A stretch of DNA of 64,000 nt, taken from NCBI RefSeq assembly GCF_006491645.1, contig NZ_VDCZ01000002.1, positions 186,001 through 250,000 of the forward strand. The letters run 5' to 3'. The position numbers were made by a program, and so were the translations under genes. This stretch comes from Flavobacterium profundi (GTDB taxonomy: Bacteria > Bacteroidota > Bacteroidia > Flavobacteriales > Flavobacteriaceae). This document shows, piece after piece, positions 55,952 through 63,713 of this stretch. Under the pieces are notes generated by a model. That model was not told the origin of the DNA. It did not search any database and saw only the letters and a program-made list of their open reading frames with translations. The first letter of the stretch is position 1. Each line of letters begins with the position of its first letter.

Positions 55952-56328
55952 TTAGGCTATTTTAGGAGGTAACCAAATTGAAACAACTGAATTGGATTTA
56001 AAAAAGCAGTGGTAAAAAAACACTTTACTTCCTTTAAAAAAGACGTCTTTCAGAAGTAATTGAAAAGACACTAAAGGAAAAACAATTAGAATATTAGTGA
56101 GGTATCGAAGGTTTTAAAGGGTAAGTCTTGATGCTCTTCAGTATCAGAGGTAACATTTTTGGTATAATGTTCTTTAATAAAATCAAAAAAAGTAACGGTA
56201 GTATCTTTTCTTTCTTTTTGATGCTCTTGATAATGAATAATAAGATTGGGAAATTTAAATAATTGTCCTATTGATGTGTTGGCACACAAAAATAGTGAAG
56301 CTAACCATAGGACAATTATTCTTTTCAT
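55952..56328 (-). pseudogene. small exported efflux-operon accessory protein, frameshifted
   Basis: The first part, 56328-56086, encodes 80 residues: a signal peptide (LFLCANTSIGQ) then a charged segment EEHQDLPFKTF. A second frame, open from 56113 to the stop at 55952, continues for 53 residues and ends SIWLPPKIA, resembling the C-terminus of small proteins that precede heavy-metal RND genes in flavobacteria. The two frames overlap by 28 bp and differ by -1, so one base seems lost near 56090-56113. Read together they give about 125 residues. It is a real frameshift, a base-calling error or, less likely, programmed shifting. The pump gene follows after 94 bp. Confidence 0.7.
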
Positions 56329-56363
56329 AACATAAAATTGAAAAAATGAATTCTTTTAAAAAC

Positions 56364-56445
56364 CAAATAAAAGTACATTTGGATTAAAATAACTACTTAC
56401 AAAAATACAGATTAAATGTTATATAAATCTTAAGTTCTACTTAGG
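56364..56445 (-). promoter_or_regulatory. promoter region of the efflux operon with possible response-regulator repeats
   Basis: A -7-like box TTTATTTG (56371-56364 on the minus strand, 7 of 8) precedes the small gene. Upstream, TTATA, TTAAG and TTAGG occur at 56419, 56430 and 56441, again 11 bp apart, resembling the clear TTAAG array at 61535-61572 but degenerate. The last one overlaps the end of the kinase gene. Confidence 0.35.
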
Positions 56446-57837
56446 ATTTTCTGAAGGAAAACTTAATCTAATTTCGGTGCCTTTATTTAGAACACTCTGT
56501 ACTGTGATTTCTATTTTTAACAAATCACACAACCGTTTTACAATAGACAGGCCTAAACCCGTTCCTTTAATTTCAGGGTGATCCGAAACATCAGAGCGGT
56601 AAAAAGAATTGAAAATTTTATCTATATTTTCATTGGAAATGCCTATTCCATTATCTTTAATACTGAATACAATTTGACTTTTTTGTTGCGTTAATGAAAG
56701 ATAAATAGTACCATTATCATTAGTATATTTAACCGCATTCGAGATTAAATTACTGATAATTATTGATACCAAATAGTGATCGGATGTATAATAATAATCA
56801 TCTGAAAATAAGGTCTTAATCTGAATTTTTTTGGTTTCAATTTTTTCAGAAAAACGAGCCAAACAATCTAATATTATGGCATTTAAATAAATAGTTTCTT
56901 CTTTACTATTTTGTTTTTGGTTTTCAAAACGGGCTAATAATAACAACTGATCTACCATATGATTCAAACGATTCACTTCAGAAATACAAAAGTTAATTTT
57001 TGATTCATATTCTTCTTGACTTCTCGATTTTCGTATTAGAACCTCCATAGTTCCTTTAATTACAGCTAAAGGTGTTCGCAGTTCATGAGAAGCATCAGAT
57101 GTAAATTGTTTCTCTCTTTCTATGGCATTTTCAATTCTATCCAATAAATTATTGATATTTTCAGAAAGAGTATACAATTCGTCTTTGTTATTCGGCAAAG
57201 GAATTCGGGTTTGCAGGTTATCTTTGGTAATTTTACTTGAAGTTTCTATAATAGTACTTACCGGTTTAATACTTCTTCCTGCAAAAAAACGGGCAATTAA
57301 AAATAGTATGATTAAAATTATAGGAAAAGTGATGAGAAGTATTTCCTTTAAAATTTTTACAATTTCAAAATCTTCTAAAGACATTGCAACAACGAGATAA
57401 CCTACCACTTTCCCTTTATTTAGAATTGAAGTTTGCGTTTGTCGGAGCGGTATGTTATTAAGAGAAGAATTGATATACTTTCCATTACAATTTTCATCAA
57501 ATAATTGCAGATGAGAATCGTTTAGGTTGGGTGATTTATCAATAAGTTGCTTGTTATTGTCATAAAATTCAACAAAAACAGGGTTTACTTTAATAGAGTT
57601 ATGTTCTCTTGCTCTCCATTGGTCCACCTGAATTAAGTGAGTATCATTACTATCTGTAGTTACATCATCGAGATGTTTCAATAATTCATTGGAAATTTCA
57701 TTATTTACGTGTTGGTTCACACTATAATTGACAATTCCATAAATAAAAATAAACACAATAGCAATTAGGATTGAACTACTGAGAATGTAGTTAAATGCAA
57801 TTCTGTTTTTAAATGAAAAGGATAAAAAATTAGTCAT
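56437..57837 (-). CDS. sensor histidine kinase of the OmpR-partner type
   Basis: 466 residues: two membrane segments (about 15-33 and 160-180) around a periplasmic sensor of about 125 residues, HAMP domain (about 180-235), phospho-acceptor SDASHELRTPLAVIKG with His near 250, and the ATPase with NLISNAVKYT, DNGIGISNENI and GTGLGLSIVKRL. Its start overlaps the response regulator by eight bases. Proximity to the RND genes recalls CusS, but the sensor domain is short and gives no ligand clue. Confidence 0.93.
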   Translation of the reverse strand: MTNFLSFSFKNRIAFNYILSSSILIAIVFIFIYGIVNYSVNQHVNNEISNELLKHLDDVTTDSNDTHLIQVDQWRAREHNSIKVNPVFVEFYDNNKQLIDKSPNLNDSHLQLFDENCNGKYINSSLNNIPLRQTQTSILNKGKVVGYLVVAMSLEDFEIVKILKEILLITFPIILIILFLIARFFAGRSIKPVSTIIETSSKITKDNLQTRIPLPNNKDELYTLSENINNLLDRIENAIEREKQFTSDASHELRTPLAVIKGTMEVLIRKSRSQEEYESKINFCISEVNRLNHMVDQLLLLARFENQKQNSKEETIYLNAIILDCLARFSEKIETKKIQIKTLFSDDYYYTSDHYLVSIIISNLISNAVKYTNDNGTIYLSLTQQKSQIVFSIKDNGIGISNENIDKIFNSFYRSDVSDHPEIKGTGLGLSIVKRLCDLLKIEITVQSVLNKGTEIRLSFPSENPK

Positions 57838-58492
57838 TTGCTATGTACCCAACACCTCTAATTGTTTTAATTAATTCTTCGTCTTTAGAAAGGTTTAGTT
57901 TTTTTCGAATGGCATTCATAAAAACATCGATTACTCCCGTATCATAATCAAAATGGATGTCCCAAACATCTTCAATGATTTTATTTCTTGTACAAACTTT
58001 TCCTTTGTTACTAATAAGATACGCTAATAATTCAAATTCTCTTTGGGTTAATGAAACTTCCTTTTTATCAACAAGAACTTGGAATTTATTTTTATCTAGG
58101 GAAATATTCCCCAAAGTTAATTTTTCTATAGCATGATTTGAACGAAAATGTACTTTTATGCGTTCCAATAACTCTTCAAAGCTAAACGGTTTCTTGATAT
58201 AATCATTTGCTCCCGATTTTAAACCTTCTATAGTTTCTTGAACCGTATCTTTAGCCGTTAAAAAGATAATGGGAACGGATTGTCTTTCTTTGCGTATAGC
58301 TTTGCACACTTCTATACCACTCATTCCTGGTAACATCCAATCTAAAAGTACTAAATCTACCGAATGCTGCAAAGCTTTTTCAAGTCCTTCTTTTCCATTA
58401 GTAGCATAGGAAATAGCATATCCTTCCTCTTCTAAACCTTGTTTTAGAAAATCTATAATTCCTTTTTCATCTTCAATTATAAGAATGTGCAT
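57830..58492 (-). CDS. OmpR/PhoB-family response regulator
   Basis: 220 residues from ATG 58492 (MHILIIEDEKGI); an in-frame ATG at 58516 would overlap the DUF3570 gene. Receiver domain with acidic pair EDE, phospho-acceptor Asp51 in LVLLDWMLPGMSG, LTAKD and IKKPF (Lys switch), then a winged-helix DNA-binding domain from about residue 125 (LTQREFELLAYLISNKGKV to TIRGVGYI). Proteins of this type bind direct repeats spaced 11 bp, like the array at 61535-61572 in front of this operon. Confidence 0.94.
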   Translation of the reverse strand: MHILIIEDEKGIIDFLKQGLEEEGYAISYATNGKEGLEKALQHSVDLVLLDWMLPGMSGIEVCKAIRKERQSVPIIFLTAKDTVQETIEGLKSGANDYIKKPFSFEELLERIKVHFRSNHAIEKLTLGNISLDKNKFQVLVDKKEVSLTQREFELLAYLISNKGKVCTRNKIIEDVWDIHFDYDTGVIDVFMNAIRKKLNLSKDEELIKTIRGVGYIAND

Positions 58493-58502
58493 TCGTAAAG
58501 TA

Positions 58503-59819
58503 TTATTGTTGGACAAATTTCACTCCAAAGGATATAATATTAGCATCTAAACCATCACTTCTTTTGTAATAATTATATCGTACATCAATATTCTTTAAAC
58601 CAAATTTCCAAACTTTTGCATTGGTAAAAATATCAGTATAATTCAAACCAAAACCAATTTGATTGGCATTAAAAGTAGATAAGTCATAATCTGAAGTATA
58701 ATATTCCTCAGTAGAAACATGTTGTTCATAAGGTGCAAAATACTTCGATTGCTGTTGGGTGTAATATCGATACATTGGGAAAACCGTAAATTTATCTGAT
58801 AATTTTACAGGTAACTCGATATTCATGGTATGTGAGGAAATATCCCAATTATCCGTGTAATACCTATAATACGTTCGAACCACCAATCTTTCGTTAACAT
58901 AATAATTGAAGCGTGCTCCCATTGGTAATTTAAAACGTGTATCAGGAAGACGTTCAATATCGTCTGCTAATTGAAATTCATTAATAAATGAATCGGCTAC
59001 ATCAGAAAAATAAACCCTTTGATAAGGAGTTGATAATAAACCTTGCTGTTGTAGCACATCTAAAAAGATAGAAAATTGCAGCTTTCTTGTTACAATTTGC
59101 GAAAAGCTTAATGATAAAGCAAAAGAGTTTCTATTTTTATTTTCATGAAAAGAAAACTTCGTAGGATTATAAGCTGTATTTCCAGTAATCGTATAATTGT
59201 TAAAAATACCACCGTTTAAATTATTTCCATTGGATTTATAATCTTGTAATTCTTTAGGATAAATAGGACTCCAAGTATCCAAATAAACATTGGCAGAAAT
59301 ATTGAATTCGGAGTTTTTATCATTAAATAATTTGGTCAAACCACCTCCAAAACCAAAAGAAGAATAGTCATATTCTACTGAACCGGAAAGATGTGCATTC
59401 CAAACGGTATTTCGATCGTCTGAACTATGGCTATAATTAACGACTAAACTCGTTAAAGCATCCGATTGAGAAGCACCCGAAGAAGCTTGCCAAGGACTAG
59501 GATTATTAGTATCAAAAGGATTGATATTACTAGACGAAGCAGAGGAATAGGCTGAAATTCCAGCATCCACAGTCAAGATATCATCATCGTTTAACGGAAC
59601 CGCTACAACAATTGTGGGAGTTACATCTGTTAAATTCTCCGTTCCTTTACCACCAGAAACAGCAGAATGAATTCCATCTTGTTTGTAATAACTTGCTAAA
59701 AAGTCCACTTCAACACTCTCTAGAACCCTCTTTTTGTAAGTTACATTTGTAGAATCTTTTTCTTGTGAAAAAGAAAAACTACACGTTAAAAGCAAGGCGA
59801 TTATTATTTTATGTTTCAT
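58503..59819 (-). CDS. DUF3570 outer-membrane beta-barrel protein
   Basis: 438 residues from ATG 59819, which begins a clear signal peptide (MKHKIIIALLLTCSFSFSQ). The rest alternates amphipathic strands, typical of a large outer-membrane barrel, with the N-terminal VDFLASYYKQDGIHSAVSGGKGTENLTDVTP region characteristic of DUF3570 and aromatic-rich RTYYRYYTDNWDISSHT. It ends with the barrel closing strand ISFGVKFVQQ. The function is unknown. It always appears near DUF4266 in such clusters as far as I know, and here follows it by 7 bp. Confidence 0.88.
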   Translation of the reverse strand: MKHKIIIALLLTCSFSFSQEKDSTNVTYKKRVLESVEVDFLASYYKQDGIHSAVSGGKGTENLTDVTPTIVVAVPLNDDDILTVDAGISAYSSASSSNINPFDTNNPSPWQASSGASQSDALTSLVVNYSHSSDDRNTVWNAHLSGSVEYDYSSFGFGGGLTKLFNDKNSEFNISANVYLDTWSPIYPKELQDYKSNGNNLNGGIFNNYTITGNTAYNPTKFSFHENKNRNSFALSLSFSQIVTRKLQFSIFLDVLQQQGLLSTPYQRVYFSDVADSFINEFQLADDIERLPDTRFKLPMGARFNYYVNERLVVRTYYRYYTDNWDISSHTMNIELPVKLSDKFTVFPMYRYYTQQQSKYFAPYEQHVSTEEYYTSDYDLSTFNANQIGFGLNYTDIFTNAKVWKFGLKNIDVRYNYYKRSDGLDANIISFGVKFVQQ

Positions 59820-59826
59820 ACCTTTT

Positions 59827-60036
59827 TTAATTACATCCACAACCACCACCTGTTTTTCCTCCATTGGCTCCAGCTGCAGCTTCTCTATATACTTGAAAAT
59901 TAGTCTCAAATCGTTCGCTTAAACGAGCAGCTAATTTCATATCAGGATCGTTAATATATTGTTTATCGTACTCTTTAACTGTATTACAAGAGATTCCTAA
60001 ACTTGCAAAAACCAATACAATTACTAATTTTTTCAT
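59827..60036 (-). CDS. DUF4266 small lipoprotein with C-terminal CxC
   Basis: 69 residues from ATG 60036. Lipoprotein signal LGISC (Cys17), then a short helical segment YINDPDMKLAARLSERFETN and a Gly-rich tail ending GGGCGCN with two Cys one residue apart. The tail could bind a metal or form a disulfide. The encoded thioredoxin could act on it. No activity is known to me. It lies 22 bp after apbE and 7 bp before the DUF3570 gene. Confidence 0.88.
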   Translation of the reverse strand: MKKLVIVLVFASLGISCNTVKEYDKQYINDPDMKLAARLSERFETNFQVYREAAAGANGGKTGGGCGCN

Positions 60037-60058
60037 ATGATACCTTCTTATTTTAAAT

Positions 60059-61036
60059 TTATTTTGATTGTAAATCAATGTTCTTGGAATAATGTACACC
60101 GCCTTTATCATCTATAATAATACATTCGATTCCGTTAATTTGATTGATTAAATTCATTCCCACATCAACACCTAAAACAAAAACACCTGTAGCAAGAGCA
60201 TCTGCAATTTCAGTTTGTTTGGCAAAAACAGAAACACTAATAATGCCCGAAGCTGGATAACCACTTCTTGGGTCAATGATATGAGAATATCTTTTTCCAT
60301 TAAAGGTAACATATTTTTCATAACTGCCCGAAGTTTCTACTGCACTATCTATTAAAGGAAAAGTAGCGAAAACTTTTTCTTTATTTAAGGGATTCACTAT
60401 AGCCACTGTCCAAGGTTCACCATTTATTTGAAAGCCCCAGGTATTAATATCTCCTGAAACATTGACAATTCCAGATGTACAACCTTTACTAATTAGTAAG
60501 GCTTTAATTTGATCGGCTATATAACCTTGACCAATACCTCCTAACCCTAATTTCATCCCTTTTTCTTTCAAAAAAATAGTTTTTTCTTCAGGATTTAAGA
60601 GGATTTTTTGGTAGCCTACTCGTTCAACTGATTTCTTAATTTCAATTTCTGTTGGCATCTCTTTCATCGAACCATCGAATTTCCAGATTCTATCCATAGA
60701 AGCATAGCTAATGTCGAATGCTCCATTGGTAAGTTGTGAAACTTTAATGGATCGTTCTACTAAATTAAAAACTTCTTCATCTACAGCAATCGCTTTAACA
60801 CCAGCATTTTGATTGACTTTTGAAATTTGTGATGAAGGGATCCAATCCGAAATTAAATGTTCAATTCTTTTTACTTCATTTATTGCCAAATTACAAAATT
60901 GTTCTCCATTAATAGAGTCCGTTGCAACGACTGTAATTTCGAATGGACTTCCTAACAAAGAAGCCTTTTTCTTATGGAGTTGCTGTCCAAAAGAAAAAAA
61001 AGTTGAAACACAAAAAGCTAGGATTAAATTTTTCAT
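60059..61036 (-). CDS. apbE: FAD:protein FMN transferase ApbE
   Basis: 325-residue exported flavin transferase; signal peptide up to FSFGQ. Conserved blocks: GSPFEITV near 29-36, LGLGGIGQGYIAD near 167-179, NVSGDINTWG near 199-208, and the FAD/metal motif YSHIIDPRSGYPA near 258-270. It transfers FMN from FAD to Ser/Thr of a target protein outside the cytoplasm. No FMN_bind domain target is visible in this window. Its ATG overlaps the thioredoxin stop (TAATG), so the two are coupled. Confidence 0.93.
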   Translation of the reverse strand: MKNLILAFCVSTFFSFGQQLHKKKASLLGSPFEITVVATDSINGEQFCNLAINEVKRIEHLISDWIPSSQISKVNQNAGVKAIAVDEEVFNLVERSIKVSQLTNGAFDISYASMDRIWKFDGSMKEMPTEIEIKKSVERVGYQKILLNPEEKTIFLKEKGMKLGLGGIGQGYIADQIKALLISKGCTSGIVNVSGDINTWGFQINGEPWTVAIVNPLNKEKVFATFPLIDSAVETSGSYEKYVTFNGKRYSHIIDPRSGYPASGIISVSVFAKQTEIADALATGVFVLGVDVGMNLINQINGIECIIIDDKGGVHYSKNIDLQSK

Positions 61037-61470
61037 TATTTTTTTAAGGAATGAATCATTTTAATATATTCTTCTGGAGAAACATTTTTAAAACCCATTT
61101 TACCTAAAACTTTACCCGTATTATCCAATAAAACAACTAAAGGAAAACTTCCCTCTACATTATATTTTTCAGCAAGAGCTCTGTTATGTTCTGTTTGGGC
61201 ATCCGATAATTGATTGGCTTTTTTTCGTGGGAAATTGGCTTTTACTAATATCCATTGCGATGCCGCTTCTTTTTGAAAAGCTTCCGATTGCCAAATATTT
61301 TTATCTAATCTGATACAAGGAGCGCACCAATCAGAGCCTGAAAAAATAAGGACAATATCTTTATTTTCTTTTTTAGCTAATTCTTTGGCTTCATCAAAAT
61401 TGTATTTCCAATCTTGCGAAAAACTCATACTTGCAATAAACAAAAACAATACGGTTACAATTTTTTTCAT
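61036..61470 (-). CDS. exported thioredoxin-family protein
   Basis: 144 residues with signal peptide ending SMSFSQ, then a thioredoxin fold with active site SDWCAPCIRLDKNIW near 46-60 (CAPC) and the cis-Pro region EGSFPLVVLLDNTGK near 110-124. It is a periplasmic thiol-disulfide enzyme. As the first gene of the operon with ApbE, DUF4266 and DUF3570 it may reduce or mature the CxC tail of DUF4266 or a flavoprotein. A -7-like box TTAATTTG (61496-61489, 7 of 8) precedes it. Confidence 0.9.
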   Translation of the reverse strand: MKKIVTVLFLFIASMSFSQDWKYNFDEAKELAKKENKDIVLIFSGSDWCAPCIRLDKNIWQSEAFQKEAASQWILVKANFPRKKANQLSDAQTEHNRALAEKYNVEGSFPLVVLLDNTGKVLGKMGFKNVSPEEYIKMIHSLKK

Positions 61471-61534
61471 TTCTAAATTATTTTAATACAAATTAAACGA
61501 TTTTTTAAAATTCTTGTTGCTGTGTCTTTTTTAA

Positions 61535-61572
61535 TTAAGTGAAACTTAAGAATGTTTTAAGTAAAACTTAAG
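61535..61572. promoter_or_regulatory. array of four TTAAG direct repeats at 11-bp period (OmpR-type box)
   Basis: TTAAG begins at 61535, 61546, 61557 and 61568, exactly 11 bp apart. Seen as longer units, AAGTGAAACTTAAG (61537-61550) and AAGTAAAACTTAAG (61559-61572) are 22-bp direct repeats with 13 of 14 identity. One repeat per helical turn is the hallmark of OmpR/PhoB-type response-regulator sites. The array sits between the divergent thioredoxin operon, which encodes such a regulator, and the phosphotransferase gene. The right end reaches the -33 area of the plus-strand promoter. Confidence 0.75.
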
Positions 61573-61593
61573 TCAATCTGAAACTGCAAAAAC

Positions 61594-61601
61594 TACTTTT
61601 G
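61594..61601 (+). promoter_or_regulatory. -7 promoter box of the LtaS-type gene
   Basis: Perfect TACTTTTG. It contains the TTG at 61599 that would otherwise be a possible start, so the ATG at 61620 is the start. No good -33 TTG is seen, consistent with activation by a protein bound at the adjacent repeats. Confidence 0.65.
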
Positions 61602-61619
61602 ATTCATAATATTATAGAT

Positions 61620-63713
61620 ATGAACAAATACCTTGCCCCTTTTAAAAATCTACTATTCTTTTATTTAATTTTAAATTTTCTTGTTAGAATTATATTACTT
61701 TTTCATCCGATTACGCAATCTCATTTTAGCTTTTTATCCTTGCTAAAGATATTCATTTTTGGAACAATATCCGATGTATTTGTGTTTATAATTGCAAGTA
61801 TTTTCCTATGGATGTATTTACTATTTCTATCCAATTCAAAATTTAAAAAACCATGGGGTTATATTATATTTAGTTGTTATGTCATTTTATTACTGTATAT
61901 ACTTTCGGGTAAATCGATCTTACATGAATATGGTGGGGTTTTACCCGAATTAGGGATTCTATTTGTAGGATTGAAAACTTTATTATTCGGACTTTTGCTT
62001 TTCCTACCTCGTTATCGAAAAACCATAAGACTGGTGGTTTTTTCTTTTACATTGTTTCTTTTTATACTTCTCATTTTATTAAATGCAGTAAGTGAATTTT
62101 TCTTTTGGAACGAATTTGGAGTACGATATAATTTTATCGCTGTTGATTATTTGGTTTATACCAATACGGTTATTGGAAATATAATGGAATCTTACCCAGT
62201 TATTCCCTTATTCACGGTTTTAGGAATTGTAACATTGCTTATCACCTATTATATAACAAAACGCTCTAAAATATATTTGGAAATATTACCAACTTTAAGA
62301 AAAAAAATACAACTTACAGGAATTTATCTCTCCGTTTTTCTTATTTCATTATTAGGTATAGTTCAATTAGCAAAACTTGAAAATTCAAAAAATGTATTTA
62401 CTAACGAACTTCAGGCCAATGGGATTTACAAATTTTATTTGGCTTTTTTGAATAGTGAATTGGATTATAATACGTTTTATAAAACTACTTCAGACGAAAA
62501 GGCATTCGCCTTATTAAAAGAACAATTACCAAACATTACTAGTACAACCACCATTCATCAGATTGATAATGATAGTGTAGAAATGAAAAAAAATGTGGTG
62601 CTAATTACTATAGAAAGTTTAAGTGCCGAATTTATGCAACTCTATGGAAATACTAAAGAAATAACACCATTTTTAGATTCATTGGCTTTACAGAGTATGA
62701 CTTTTACCAATTTATATGCTACTGGAAACAGAACGGTAAGAGGATTAGAAGCCGTTACCTTATGTATTCCACCCACTCCAGGAGAAAGTGTCGTAAAAAG
62801 AGAAGATAATAAAGACAAGTTTACGACAGGTAGTATATTTAAATCCAAAGGATACGATGTAAAATATTTATATGGTGGAGATGCTTTTTTTGATAATATG
62901 CAAGATTTTTTTAGCGGAAATGGATATGATGTAATTGACAAAAGTAGTTTTAAACCAGAAGAAATTACATTTTCAAATGTTTGGGGCGTTTGCGATGAAG
63001 ATATGGCCAAAAAAGCAATCGAGATTATGAATACGGAAGCGCAAAAAGGAAAACCCTTTTTTAATCATTGGATGACGGTAAGTAATCATAGACCTTTTAC
63101 TTATCCTGATGGCAAAATTGATATTCCAAACGATACAAAATCAAGAGAAGGTGGCGTCAAATACACAGATTATGCCTTAAAACAATTCTTTACTATGGCT
63201 CAAAAACAACCGTGGTTCAATGAAACTATTTTTGTAATTGTTGCTGATCATTGTGCATCGAGTTCAGGCAAAACCGAGCTGCCCATGGATAAATATAGAA
63301 TTCCCGCCATGATTTATGCTCAGAATACAATCCAACCCAAGATGGTAAATCAATTAATGTCTCAAATTGATATAATGCCTACGCTATTTGGTTTATTACA
63401 TTTTAAATACCAAAGTAAATTTTATGGTCAAGATGTTTTGCAACCCGATTATAAACCACGTGCATTCATTGCAACCTATGAAGATTTAGGATTGATTAAA
63501 AATAACAAACTGACAATTCTTTCACCAGTAAAAAAAACCAAACAGTTTGATTTACAAATACATAAAAATGACCTTATAGATTCAAATTTTCAAATATATT
63601 ATGATGAAGTACCTAGAAAAATAATGGATGAATCACTTGTTGATGAAGCAATATCGTATTATCAAACTGCTAGTTATTTGTTAAAAAACAAGAAATACGA
63701 ACGCTTAGAGTAA
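61620..63713 (+). CDS. LTA synthase/sulfatase-family membrane phosphotransferase
   Basis: 697 residues from ATG 61620. Five hydrophobic segments (about 9-250) precede an extracytoplasmic alkaline-phosphatase-fold domain: ITIESLSAEFM near 330 (metal Glu), ATGNRTVRGLEA near 368-379 with the likely Thr nucleophile, SNHRPFTYP near 493-501 and VADHCASSSGK near 540-550 for the metal site. The same architecture is found in LtaS, OpgB and phosphoethanolamine transferases. In a Gram-negative it probably adds phosphoglycerol or phosphoethanolamine to lipid, glycan or lipoprotein. The substrate is unknown. It is divergent from the thioredoxin operon. Confidence 0.88.
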   Translation: MNKYLAPFKNLLFFYLILNFLVRIILLFHPITQSHFSFLSLLKIFIFGTISDVFVFIIASIFLWMYLLFLSNSKFKKPWGYIIFSCYVILLLYILSGKSILHEYGGVLPELGILFVGLKTLLFGLLLFLPRYRKTIRLVVFSFTLFLFILLILLNAVSEFFFWNEFGVRYNFIAVDYLVYTNTVIGNIMESYPVIPLFTVLGIVTLLITYYITKRSKIYLEILPTLRKKIQLTGIYLSVFLISLLGIVQLAKLENSKNVFTNELQANGIYKFYLAFLNSELDYNTFYKTTSDEKAFALLKEQLPNITSTTTIHQIDNDSVEMKKNVVLITIESLSAEFMQLYGNTKEITPFLDSLALQSMTFTNLYATGNRTVRGLEAVTLCIPPTPGESVVKREDNKDKFTTGSIFKSKGYDVKYLYGGDAFFDNMQDFFSGNGYDVIDKSSFKPEEITFSNVWGVCDEDMAKKAIEIMNTEAQKGKPFFNHWMTVSNHRPFTYPDGKIDIPNDTKSREGGVKYTDYALKQFFTMAQKQPWFNETIFVIVADHCASSSGKTELPMDKYRIPAMIYAQNTIQPKMVNQLMSQIDIMPTLFGLLHFKYQSKFYGQDVLQPDYKPRAFIATYEDLGLIKNNKLTILSPVKKTKQFDLQIHKNDLIDSNFQIYYDEVPRKIMDESLVDEAISYYQTASYLLKNKKYERLE

